Positions 23,001 to 32,754 of a DNA stretch of 64,000 bases are shown in pieces. The stretch's first letter is position 1. Each line of letters begins with the position of its first letter. The notes under the pieces were generated by a model. It was not told the origin of the DNA, searched no databases, and saw only the letters and a program-made list of their open reading frames with translations. Origin of the DNA: Agarophyton chilense (Eukaryota; Rhodophyta; Florideophyceae; Gracilariales; Gracilariaceae); the NCBI GenBank assembly GCA_030374765.1, contig JARGXX010000080.1:1-64000 (forward strand), in the 5' to 3' direction. The position numbers and the translations under genes are program-made.

Positions 23001-24602
23001 CCGGCAATGGCATTCGATTGTTACGCCGTCAGACGGGCCTGCGCCAATTGCGCCAAGAATGACGTCAAACCTCGGAAACACTCTAAGAAGTTGACACTGT
23101 TCCCGGCACTGGCTCCACTCGAATTCGTGGCCATAGATATCCTAGGGGAGTTTATCAGGACGCCCCGAGGTCATCGGTATCTGCTTGTCATTTCTGACAG
23201 ATTCTCTAAGCTAACGAGAACTGTGCCGCTGAAGCGGATCACCGCCGCTACCGTCGCGCAAGCGTTCGTGACCCATTGGGTGTTCGTATATGGACCGCCG
23301 GTGCAGTTGTCATCCGACAACGGAGGGCAATTCGCATCAAAGTTCTTTCAGGATGTATGTCGAATCGTTGATGTGAGGAATTTATTTGTTACTACGTATC
23401 ACCCTCAGGGGAATAGCCAGGTGGAGAGGTTTAACCGCACGATACTCAACGCTTTGAGATCGTATGTTGCGGATCACCCCAAAAATTGGGACTTGTACAC
23501 AGACGCTATCACGTATGCATACAACACCCAGGTACATCGGGTTACATCGTTATCCCCATTCGAACTGGTACTGTCGAGGACACCGCCGCCGGTCGCCATC
23601 GAGGTTCAACCGACGCTGTCAACGTACCCGTCACCGGGATTGTACCGAGAAGCCTGGAAGGAGTGGCTTACAAAGATGGTGCCGATAGCCCGAAAAGCAA
23701 TGGACAAAGCTCAACGCGCCTACAAGAAGGACTTTGATAATCGGGTTCGCAAACCTCTACCTCAGGTGGAGCCCGACGACTTCGTCTTCCTTCGAAAGGA
23801 ATACTACAATCCTGAAAAAGAACGTAGGCACAAGCTTTCGCCAATTGTGGACGGACCCTATCGTGTGGTTTCTGTAGACCCGGACACGGTGGTATTGGAT
23901 ATCGCTAACCGCCACGAACGGATCTCCAGGGGCCGCATCACACGAGCGCCCAACCCAAATGTGGAACTGGTGTCGGCACCAACGCCCTCCACAGGGGATG
24001 ATTCAACGGAAGTTAACCCGTCAGGCGAAGATTCGAACACCCGCCCCGTTATACTTCCGCACCCGGAAAGTGGTTTAACCGACCTACCGGAAACTTCGGA
24101 TGCTCCCGAACCTGGGCCCGCTCCCTCAAGGGCCCAGCTAACGAACTCTTATAGAGTTACTCCCCCACCGGAGGTAATCAAGCCTCCTGGCTCTCCACCT
24201 AAGGAGGGGGAGGAGGACTTAGTTCCTTCGCAGGACGATGTTTCGGCGTCAGCCAGTCGCCCTAAAAGGGAATCTAGTTCTCACAGTGAGACGGCGAGCC
24301 CGACCGAGCCGGCGACAGAGAAGTCACAACCCCAGCGTATCGGTAGCGACATCACCGCCGACCCAGCCGAGCACGACGTCAGAAAAGATGACGAAAACCC
24401 GCCTAGGGAGAGTCGTGTGGGGAACTCCGCACCCGGAACGCCTATAGAGCCGACGATCACCCCCCGCCGCGGAAGAGACACTGAGGGGTCGCACACTCAA
24501 ACCCCGCTTTCTCGGGAACGAGCTGTGTCAGCGGACCCGCACGGGGAAGATCTCGACGACGAGGTTGACCAAATTTGGCTCTCCGTTATGGAATGGGAAT
24601 AA
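20070..24602 (+). pseudogene. Gypsy B pol region (fossil): protease, RT, RNase H, integrase
   Basis: Protease LDTGAAPNLI; RT with PFGLINAPATFQRAID and VYLDDIIVYS; RNase H EVDTDASANQVG; integrase with an HHCC finger ending CANCAKND, LSSDNGGQF and YHPQGNSQVERFNRT. RT before integrase marks Ty3/gypsy. The tail after integrase is long and Pro/Ser/Thr-rich. The region is broken about twice. Gag and pol lie in different frames, as is usual for the family. Confidence 0.88.
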
Positions 24603-25169
24603 AAACTCCTATGGAGACACTGGAACCCTCAGGAATGGGAATGAAATGAGTGAGACCCGTCGGGGACAGCTCAGGAGAGTGCTAGCGCGTGCCGAAAGCG
24701 CCACCTCACATCCGCTTGCGGAGTGGCAACCGGCGCCCGCGCATTTATGTGGCACACGTCGAATGGCACCGAGCCAATCAAAAGGCTCTGACGACCAACC
24801 GTCGCGCCACCCGCCTCACCGAGCCAATCAAAAGGCTCTGACGACCAACCGTCGCGCAAACCGCCTCCGTCGCACGGCGCGTTGCACCAGAGCAACATTC
24901 GTCCCCGTAGCTCGGGTTGACGTTGAAGTCTTACCCCCCTGAGATTGGAGACGCTACCGCGTCGCGGTTTCTCAACCGTCACGGAACCTAAGAACACCGT
25001 TGTTATCGGGAAGATTTCAGCTTTAAGAAAAACCCAAAACTGGGCCGTTTTGACTCCGTACACGGAAGTTACAACGTAGCCCACAGGCCACTCGGCGCCG
25101 TTTGGACGAAGTGCTGAGACCCGCTCGCAACACGGAAAAGAACCCACCGGGGTATGTCTAGACCCTACG
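24603..25169 (+). other. spacer between integrase tail and chromodomain in Gypsy B
   Basis: No convincing coding region. It holds a tandem repeat of about 39 matching bases with 50-bp period (24769-24807 and 24819-24857), each copy with a CCAATCA motif and a GAGCC/GGCTC hairpin. It also holds one copy of a 33-bp repeat (24711-24743) that recurs at 25978-26010. Confidence 0.6.
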
Positions 25170-25190
25170 TTGACACCCTCAAGGGAACTA

Positions 25191-25442
25191 GAGCGTTCCA
25201 AGATGGAAGAGAAGCCCGAACAGGGAAAAGTGTACTCGCAGGAATTCGTTATCGATCGCATCGTGCGTCACATCTACACCCCCGAGGGAGAAGTTCGCTA
25301 CCAAGTCCGATGGTACGGATTCTCGCCTGATGAGGATACAGTGGAACCCATTGAGCACCTTCCGAGGTCTAAGGTTTTATCCTATCACCGACGCACTCGG
25401 GTAACCTTGCCTCCAAATCTGGATCGTGCCCAAGTCGGGTAA
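25191..25442 (+). CDS. chromodomain of Gypsy B
   Basis: Reads QEFVIDRIVRHIYTPEG, then YQVRWYGFSPDEDTVEP. The chromo box pattern with aromatic residues at Y, W and Y/F and the closing E-P-I-E-H-L is clear. In chromoviruses this domain steers integrase to marked chromatin. Here it stands well apart from integrase in its own short open stretch, so whether it is made as part of pol is unclear. Confidence 0.78.
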   Translation, partial: ERSKMEEKPEQGKVYSQEFVIDRIVRHIYTPEGEVRYQVRWYGFSPDEDTVEPIEHLPRSKVLSYHRRTRVTLPPNLDRAQVG

Positions 25443-25614
25443 AGCCACCACGGGAACTGGTGTGGATGCGACCTCGAAGTGAGGAAGATGTCGGACCTCT
25501 GAAGAGTAATTGAGGAGAGTATCCCGAAGAACACGTATTGAGAGGAAATGTCTACTGGCCCTCGGCCTAGCGCCGTTAACCGGGGAACACAACACTGGTT
25601 ATCGGGACAGTTTA

Positions 25615-25770
25615 TGATGAAAAAGGAAAAGAAGACCCACGAAGCGGAGAAGAAGATAAAGAAGAAGATTGAACCCTAGGAAGGGCAGAAGATGAAGAAG
25701 ATCCTAAGAAGGAATGAAGAAGATGAAGTGGAAGTTAAGATCCTAGGAAGGAAGAAGAAAAGAAGTTATG
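25615..25770 (+). repeat. purine-rich GAA/AAG stretch in Gypsy B
   Basis: About 150 bases almost wholly of A and G on the plus strand, an imperfect GAA/AAG microsatellite between the chromodomain and the antisense coding region. It may form triplex DNA or act as an extra purine tract; neither is shown. Confidence 0.6.
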
Positions 25771-25832
25771 CAAATATCAGAATTTTACTATTGTCGCCAA
25801 GCTATGGACTCTACAATTGCCCGAAGGCGGAA

Positions 25833-27728
25833 CTACGGAAAGCCCGAGGAGGGACCCGCCACACCGTTGGGATTATGATCCTGATGGTACGCCGAGGCGA
25901 AAGCCAACATCTGGCTCACATCCGTCATACCCAGGGGAGTCGGAATGCCTGCGTTCACAAGGCCTTGTCGCACACTATCCGCTTGCGGAGTGGCAACCGG
26001 CGCCTGCGCAAGGGTGTTCACACCCCACCCGGGGGGAGCAGATGGACCGCCATCGGATGCATTCGCCGCCGCAGCTGAGGTCGTTCCCACTGGTTGGAAG
26101 GGTGCAGATGGCTCCACAGGGAGTACTCCACTAGGAGCTGGCATGTCGTAATCCAACGCTGGATCGTCCAGGTCTACTGGAGGCTCGTACTCGTAATCGT
26201 CGGTATAAATGAACCCCGTCGGGTGTCCCGCCGGCATCGGTCGAGGCGAGTCAATCAGCGCCCGTGCTTGCGCCGCGCTAATGCGAACCCCTTCGAAGGG
26301 ATTGTAATAGACCCAGTTACCGGAGCCCGGATCGTACCGGCCAGGAGACTTGTCTCGCGCGGATCCTTCCCCTGCGGGCTGATTTGCCACTGGAACTCGA
26401 TCCCATTGGGTGTTGTCGATCACGTCCAAGATTGGATACAGATCCTGCACGCTGCTGACCGAACCCAACGCTGGGACAAGGTCGATCTGACGCATGATGG
26501 TCCGTAGCATCGGAGGAATATACCAGATACGGAAATGGTCATGAGCATCCCAGAGGAGGTGCGCCGCTACGCGGGCTGCCCACTCGGCTGCAACGAGGGC
26601 CCACTATTCCGAGTTCGGGTCGTGCATCAAACGAGACCCGATATAGTAGATGCATGGGGGCAGTTCAGCAAAGCACCCTCGGGGGACCTCGACCTTACTC
26701 CACCAAGCTGGAAGGGGCACGAATCGCCCAACCTTCGCCGTGTTACGGATACGCTCTAGTTCCACGTGAGGATACGGGACAAGGAACCCGAAACGGGAGC
26801 GCGAGCGGCGCTCGAAGCACACGCGTCGATCGAACCCATACTGGATAAACTGCCGTTGAAGGTACCTGAATTCAGCCCGAAGGATGGGACGACTCCATTG
26901 GAGCATATCTTCTCGGAGAGGAAAACCCGGTTCGCGGAACTCGGCTTCGGGAAAGGCTGCCAGGTTATCCCCGTAGGAGACCTCACCGAACGTGCGGTAA
27001 TAGGCGACATCGAACCCGTACTCCGGGGGAACCAGATGGTCAAAGCGTGACCTGTCCAATCGCTGGTAGGCCAGAGCCGCCATCGCTGCGCGCGCCTTGT
27101 CCAGGGACTCCCCGCGACCGCGGTATAGATACTGAGGCTCTATGGCTACCCGCGCCCTCCAATCGGGAGAACGTACAACCTCGACAGGTAGGCCACCCGG
27201 CAATAAGCCGTCCTCCACGTAGGAGTCGATGAGCTCATCGTCGCGAACCGCTGTCGGATGGAACCACGGAGCGCGGGAATATATCACCGGATCGATAAGG
27301 GGACTCCACCTTCGAAAAGATTCGTTTGAGATCCAACCTCTGGAGTTTGCTACCAAGGGCATCGCATGAGCGGAGTTCCACGCCACCGCATTAATGTACA
27401 AATCCTCCTGAGGATGTCGGTTGCTCGCCGAGGCGGAAGGTTCGGTACCTGACGGAGCTGCATCCAAACCGGAGAAATATCCACCCTGCTGGGGAGCTTC
27501 GTTTTCCGCCGGCGCGGAGGCCGATGGCCCCGAGAGTGGGTTGATGACGTATGGGTTCATTCCCTTGAGAGGGCTGGTTGAGACCGCTGTTGCAAGAAGT
27601 TGCTTATCGCCGAAAGTCGGAGGAGTAGAAGAAAGTTGTACCGATGTGCTGGTTTTGTGGGGATTCTCAGAAGTGGTGAAGGACCCCATTGGGAAAGAAG
27701 TATGTATAGTGATCGGAAAGCGAGACAC
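25833..27728 (-). pseudogene. antisense coding region of Gypsy B, unknown function
   Basis: Opposite to gag-pol, beginning about 40 bp inside the polypurine tract and running toward the chromodomain. The predicted protein is over 600 residues: a Ser/Thr/Pro-rich head, a middle rich in Arg and aromatics (YGFDVAYYRTFGEVSYGD, LQWSRPILRAEFRYL, VPLPAWWSKVEVPRG), then a Pro/Ala/Gly tail. It is open over nearly all its length with about one break. Opposing frames are short. I recognise no domain. Antisense extra ORFs are known in some plant gypsy elements. Function unknown. Confidence 0.6.
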
Positions 27729-27757
27729 CCGCGGCTCGGAATGCTCTTCCTCGTCTT

Positions 27758-27770
27758 AAGGAGGGGGAGA
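27758..27770 (+). promoter_or_regulatory. polypurine tract of Gypsy B
   Basis: AAGGAGGGGGAGA directly before the 3' LTR start TGTAGAGC. Confidence 0.85.
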
Positions 27771-28686
27771 TGTAGAGCAACGCCTAGTCAGGGAATACTT
27801 GAAGATGCAACTCATAGAATGAGGATTGAACCCTCCGAGGGTTATGATTATGATCCCCTCTAAGGTGTGCTGAGGTGGCACTGTTTTCTGGTTAGAGTTC
27901 GCCTATGAAGGGAAAATTCGGATGGCCCATGGTTGGATTGGCCCCGTGATACACGTGGCTTAATTTTGGCACCGATTTTCGGATATTTGTTAAAACGTTG
28001 GACTTTTGGGCCCTGACAGTGGAATCTCCACGTGTATGGCCCTGAGCAAGTGTGCATTACTGTAGAGTTTAGTTAGTGGGCCCTACTTAGGGAGACGAGA
28101 TCTGATACTCCGAAGCTCAGAGTAAATGGTAACCAAGGTTGGTCTTCGATACCTTTAGAGGTTCTTCGTCGCCATCGTTTCGGCCTTACAACCCGGAACG
28201 GGCTCTGGTTAGCAACGCCTGCGTAGGGACACGACTCCCCTTGGAGAGTGCCCACGTTTGGGTTCCGTGCAACCTTCCCCTTGGGACCGCTCAGACGACC
28301 TGCGTGCACGATACCCCGTGGGGGTTCTGCTTACTTGTTGCGTGCTTTTTGTGTTTCCTTTCGAGGACAGGTTTTCGCCCCTGTATTGGGTTTCTTTTGT
28401 TGTTTCGCCCCTTTTCTGGTTCTCGGGTCCGGTGCCTGTTAGTGCCCGACCCTCGCCCCGTTTTCCCTCTTCGCCGGACTTTCCCCCATTCTTTGGGATA
28501 CCCATACCCATTCCCGATCCAACGGTTTCTACCCCTCACCTCCGTCGGTACTGCCGGAATCCCCCGTGGGAGTTACACCCCACACTACGGGTGGAACGGA
28601 GGGCTCTGTCTCTGAGTCTGCCTCCCCCAGGGAGCAAGGCTTCGAACACCTTGACAGCACTTCCCGTCGCCGGGTTTTGCTCCACA
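27771..28686 (+). repeat. 3' LTR of Gypsy B
   Basis: 916 bp, about 22 differences from the 5' LTR by eye, followed by the target duplicate GAAAG. Confidence 0.92.
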
Positions 28687-29652
28687 GAAAGATCTTTGAA
28701 CACTACGAATCCTACGTTTTGGGATAACTGTATCGGACCGTCCGCTGTCTTTGACTCTTGAAATATTTGTACCAAACGCCATTCGTCACGTGTTGCATGT
28801 CGTGAACTTTCGATTGATTGCTTCAAAGCAGGTCAGTTTATGCCATCTACATTGTTGAAACGCACAGTTCCAATAATTTAACACTCTCTGTCACTTATTT
28901 CTTGCAGTTGACGAGCCAACACGTGCCCGGTGTAGAAATTGTCCATGAACACCAAACGTCCATTGTAAGGGGTTAAATAGAGCTGCGTCACTTGCGCTAT
29001 TTTGTGAGCACCATAAAGCAGATGGCGTTGACTTTCGCACCAAATTAACTTCTACCTTCCGCTGAACAGATCCGCGAAGATTGAGAAATAAATTTGTGTA
29101 TCGCTGCACTGGCGTTTTCCCAGACTTATTCCCCGAACCGTTTTCTTGAAAGCTATAAACATGCGCATGCAACCAACCAAACACAGCATAAAGGCGTATA
29201 CTGAACTTTACAGGCTTCGACTTCATGTATGAACTGACTGCCGTACGACCTTTGCACCTGATTGAGTTTTCATGAAGAGAGATCACACCAACGGGAACAA
29301 CAAGAGTTGCTGCATTTCTGGCTAAGTGCTCCAAAATCTGCCTACTGTGCAACAATTGGTCAACGACAGCGCCATTGCAATCATACGAAGAGTACATGCG
29401 TAGCGATGCTCTTATACTCATAAATGTGTCCCTACTTATTGTCTTTTTGAAGAATGGATTACCAAGCAAATCCAATGTACCCCAGTGATCTTTAAGATGA
29501 ATCAATCTTTGCAAAGATGTCACTAGCTCGAGCCCCAAATATTCCAAAAAGTCATACATTCGTAAAGGCCTGGTCTTACATTTCATAAGCTCATTACTAC
29601 TCCATGCTCTGATACAATGTAGATATGATTGGTTCAAGAGCAGGCGAAACAA
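28687..29652 (-). pseudogene. piggyBac-like transposase, core domain (decayed)
   Basis: Minus-strand remnant of a DDE_Tnp_1_7 (piggyBac) transposase. The stretch YDFLEYLGLELVTSL, then LKDHWGTLDLLGNPFFKK, matches the family's 'FLG...LRDYW...LLGNPF' signature. KPVKFSIRLYAVFGWLHAHV follows. A frameshift lies between about 28970 and 29035: the next block, NGRLVFMDNFYTGHVLARQL, with the catalytic Asp of DNFYT, is in another frame. In-frame stops follow it near 28874 and 28829. The gene is cut by Gypsy B on its C-terminal side and by a Gypsy A LTR fragment on its N-terminal side. It cannot be active. Confidence 0.8.
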
Positions 29653-30477
29653 AAGTTTTTTCCGGAGCCTCCGGCGTGCAACCTCGTCATGAGTAGGAGT
29701 AATCCATTCCACGGCGATGGCCGGAACGCCGGTGATGCACCGGCGGGACAGGGTGCCATACACGTGGCCGCAGCGCCCGCGCGACACGTGGCCGCCAGAT
29801 TGGCCCCTTTTGTTAGACGGACATTTAGCTATTTAGGATAGACTTTATTTATTGTATTCCACGGTGACTACAGTACTTAGACCGCCGGCCTCGCGGCCGC
29901 CGGTCCAGTAAAGTCTCCCCAACAAGGGTGATCTTGGTCTTCCAGATCTTGGCTCTGGGTCGAACCGCCTGCGCGGATATACAACTCCTTACGGAGGGAT
30001 TTCCCGTGGTGCACGGCTTCCCAACCCCCTTGGACGTTCAAGCAGCCTTCGTGTGTTGGGTATCTATTCCCACTTTCGTGGTTTCGCCCGTGTATACGGT
30101 TTGCTACACCCGACAGTGCCGGCTATTCCCGAGTCCCCTCTTGCGACTCGTGGTCAAACTCGCCCTCTTGCCTCCGTTCCCATTTTCCTTCCCTTTTCCT
30201 CCTCTTCATTGGGCAATTCCCGCTCTTGCGGCTCGCACTGACACCTGTCGTGCTCGCCACTCTCGTGGGTTTTGCCTCCTCAGAGGATACGCAAGCACCG
30301 CTTCAGCGGATATTCTCGGCTTCTTTCAGCCTCCCTGCGCCCGTCGCGACGGTTCGGCTCCGGCTTACAGCCGGCATTGCGCGCCGATCCCTTGGAGGGC
30401 TCTACCGCGCCGGTTACCTCGTGAGAGGAAGATCCGGACGTCTTCGTAGGTTTTCCCCCTTGGGGCATTGTCCTACA
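29653..30477 (+). repeat. inverted copy of Gypsy A LTR plus 158 bp
   Basis: Near-identical inverted match to 15938-16762: 158 bp of tail (29653-29810), then a 667-bp LTR (29811-30477, TGTTAGACGG...TCCTACA). No gag follows. It splits the N-terminal part of the piggyBac transposase. No matching 5-bp repeats flank it (AAAAG-side against ATTGT), so it does not look like a simple solo LTR. Confidence 0.75.
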
Positions 30478-30741
30478 ATTGTTGGCGTATGCGCGTCGTA
30501 TCATGTCTTCCTTAGTAAGGCACAGCCCGCTCCGGTTTCGCCATTTCGTGCAATACGGAACTGTCTCATACAAGTGTCTTTCATCGGCCGCGCCCAGTGC
30601 AGATACAACGAACTCTTATTTGTCTTCCGCTATCTCGTAACATTCTCCAGCGTGTTCAAAGTTAAATTCTGCAGAGTTTTGGGAAACGCCACAGTCTTCA
30701 TCTTCGTGCAAAATAGTGGTTTGAGTATTGAGTCCATTCAT
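30478..30741 (-). pseudogene. piggyBac transposase, N-terminal part (decayed)
   Basis: From an ATG at 30741 the minus strand reads an acidic stretch (MNGLNTQTTILHEDEDCG), meets one in-frame stop, then continues YETVPYCTKWRNRSGLC and EDMIRRAYANN up to the LTR fragment. Acidic N-termini are usual in piggyBac transposases. Placement here rests mainly on position and frame continuity, since this part of the family is poorly conserved. Confidence 0.45.
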
Positions 30742-31659
30742 AATCTTCGATTTCGCTTCCAAAGGTTGCAGCCAAGAACATATGTCTTCTGATTATCATG
30801 GCACTGGCCGAGTTTTTTGGCGCTTTCCTGGTCTTTTGTCCGTAGTATTGGAAACGTTTAGACCGGTCAGCCTTGCGTCAGTTGTGCTGTGAAAAGCAGG
30901 GTGCTACAAAAGCAAATAAAACAGAGCGTGAACACTATATATTGTGTTATAAGTCATGTTGTAATGCCACGGAAGACTTAGCAGAATAGAAAAAAGGAAA
31001 TTCAACACTTGGAACGCTGATTGCCTGTACTCTCTTTATTGTACCAATTAAATTCGTATCTTATGTCTATTTTACTATACGTAAGCTTTAAGCGTCAAAA
31101 GGGTTAGACAGTCGCAAGAAAACAACAACTAAATATTTGTGGCCTTAAACTATCAAAAAAACATGTCGAAAGGAAATATCTTTTTAAATCATCTAGTAAT
31201 GAATACTTCAAATCTTGAGGCCATCAAAGGAAGAGTGTTTGGAAAGATGTTCCAGTTATGCAGGGTTTGTAGATATCATTTATTGCTTAATTACAAAGAA
31301 ATTAAAAATGGCCTCATATGAGGCCTAACCGTAAGTTTTTGTGCTAATTTTTAGTAATTTTGACTGGACTTTTTCGTGTTTTGACCTCGAAGCAGTAAAG
31401 TCTTTATATCACTTTTTATAAAAATCTCCGCTTCATGAAATTTCTTTTTACGTGTAAGAATAAATCTAAAGAAACCAAGTAGTATAGAATTTATATTTAA
31501 ATGACGAGCAGCCTAATTTCTATGCTTGCTTATAAAATAGGCTTTTTTGGTGCAAAAACAGTGATTGCGCTCTAACAAAAACGTTCTGGAGCTGTGTATG
31601 AAACAGAGCTATCCTTCAAAAAATAATCAATTTCGAACAATTGCCCGGTCGTAAAGACA
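30742..31659. other. AT-rich non-coding stretch, probable piggyBac outer end at about 31103
   Basis: No credible gene. At 31091-31103 the plus strand reads AGCGTCAAAAGGG followed by TTAG. The minus strand is thus CCCTTTTGACGCT, the form of a piggyBac terminal repeat, with a TTAA-like site changed to TTAG. Beyond it the DNA is AT-rich and featureless. Confidence 0.45.
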
Positions 31660-32754
31660 CTAGCGCTGAACGTCGCGGCGACGCAAGTCGTACACGCAAT
31701 AGCGCAGGTAGTCCAACACGCGTAGTCGTCGCGGCGCCACAACGCGAGCAGCGCCCCAGTCGCCGCCGTCGTCGCCTCCGTCGTCGCCGTCGCCGTCGAG
31801 CTGCGATGCAGTGCGACGGAACAGAAACAGACGACGCTCGCGGCCCGCGTGCGCGTACCACGCGGGCTCCTGCGCGGCGCATGCGAAGCGCAGACGACGG
31901 TAGAGACGGAGCGCGCGCGCGTTGTCATGCGCCACGTGCGCCCACATGACACCCGCGCCCCAGCGCCGCTGCGCCGTCGCCATTGCCTCGCGTACCAGCA
32001 GCTCGCCCACGCCGCGTCCGCGCTGCGCCCGCGACACGGCCAAGTTGCCCATGTATGCGTCGCGGCCACGGCCTGCGTCGGGCGCACGCGCGCGCCGCGC
32101 CCACCCCGCTACCTGCCGCCCCACGTCGCCGCCGTCAGCTAGCGCCTGCTGCGCGTCCACGCCGCCCACCTCCACCGCGCCCACCACGCTGCCGCGCCCG
32201 CGCATCTCGGCCACCAGCAGCGCGTGTCTCGCCGCCGGGCCGCCACCGCCACCGCCGCCACCGCCCTCGTCCCCCCCGTCCGCTTCATGCTCGTCGCGCA
32301 CGCGCGCGTCGAGCTGCCGCTCAAGCTCCAGACGACACATCCACTCGCCGACGCGCACCGCGCCGCGTCCGCCCAGCAGCCGCGCCAGCGGCGAGCGCAG
32401 CGCACGCCTCATCTCGCGTGGCTCGCGACAAAACTCGCGCGCCAGTAATGCGGCCGCTGCGCCAATGTCGCGCCGCGTCCCGCGACGTACCGCCACCTCC
32501 GCGCCTGCGGGCGGCGGCCGCGCATGGCTGCGGGGCGTTGCGGCGCATCGCTTGCACTTTGTGGCGTGCGCGCGGAGCGCGATGCGGTTCGCCAGCGGCG
32601 TTGCGAAGAGCGCGCGTGGCGATGCTGTGCCGCGCTTCATGGGACTGTCTCTGCTTTGTGACGCGGCTGCTGCGAAGCTGCCGCTTCTGCGCTCCGAATC
32701 GCGTAGCTGCGAGATCTGCCCGGTCTTTACACGTCTTACACAGCGTCCCCGCAT
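31660..32754 (-). CDS. GNAT-family N-acetyltransferase, probably plastid-targeted
   Basis: 364 residues, one exon. The GNAT core runs from about residue 94 (RRDIGAAAALLAREF, helix 1) to about 312. Motif A is MGNLAVSRAQRGRGVGELLV (235-254) with the acetyl-CoA loop RGRGVG, followed by HDNARALRLYRRLRF (motif B). A Gly run (164-172) fills a loop. The N-terminal 70 residues are rich in Arg, Ala and Ser without acids, as in transit peptides; Met39 (MKRGTASPRALF) is an alternative start. GNAT enzymes move an acetyl group from acetyl-CoA to an amine; the substrate here is unknown. The gene is far richer in GC than its neighbours, which opens long false frames on the plus strand. Confidence 0.78.
   Translation of the reverse strand: MRGRCVRRVKTGQISQLRDSERRSGSFAAAASQSRDSPMKRGTASPRALFATPLANRIALRAHATKCKRCAATPRSHARPPPAGAEVAVRRGTRRDIGAAAALLAREFCREPREMRRALRSPLARLLGGRGAVRVGEWMCRLELERQLDARVRDEHEADGGDEGGGGGGGGGPAARHALLVAEMRGRGSVVGAVEVGGVDAQQALADGGDVGRQVAGWARRARAPDAGRGRDAYMGNLAVSRAQRGRGVGELLVREAMATAQRRWGAGVMWAHVAHDNARALRLYRRLRFACAAQEPAWYAHAGRERRLFLFRRTASQLDGDGDDGGDDGGDWGAARVVAPRRLRVLDYLRYCVYDLRRRDVQR

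Larger units (their letters stand above)
16896..28686 (+). mobile_element. Gypsy B: full-length Ty3/gypsy chromovirus, 11.8 kb, with target duplication
   Basis: Both LTRs (16896-17809 and 27771-28686) are present, flanked by the direct repeat GAAAG at 16891-16895 and 28687-28691. In order: LTR, primer site, gag, pol (protease, RT, RNase H, integrase), a chromodomain region, an antisense coding region, polypurine tract, LTR. The LTRs differ at about 2-3 percent of sites, so the insertion is fairly recent. The sense coding region is broken, with roughly five breaks. It sits inside a piggyBac transposase gene. Confidence 0.93.

Noticed and set aside
29811-30477. Simple solo LTR of Gypsy A
   Set aside because: No flanking 5-bp repeat, and 158 bp of extra shared sequence precede the LTR.
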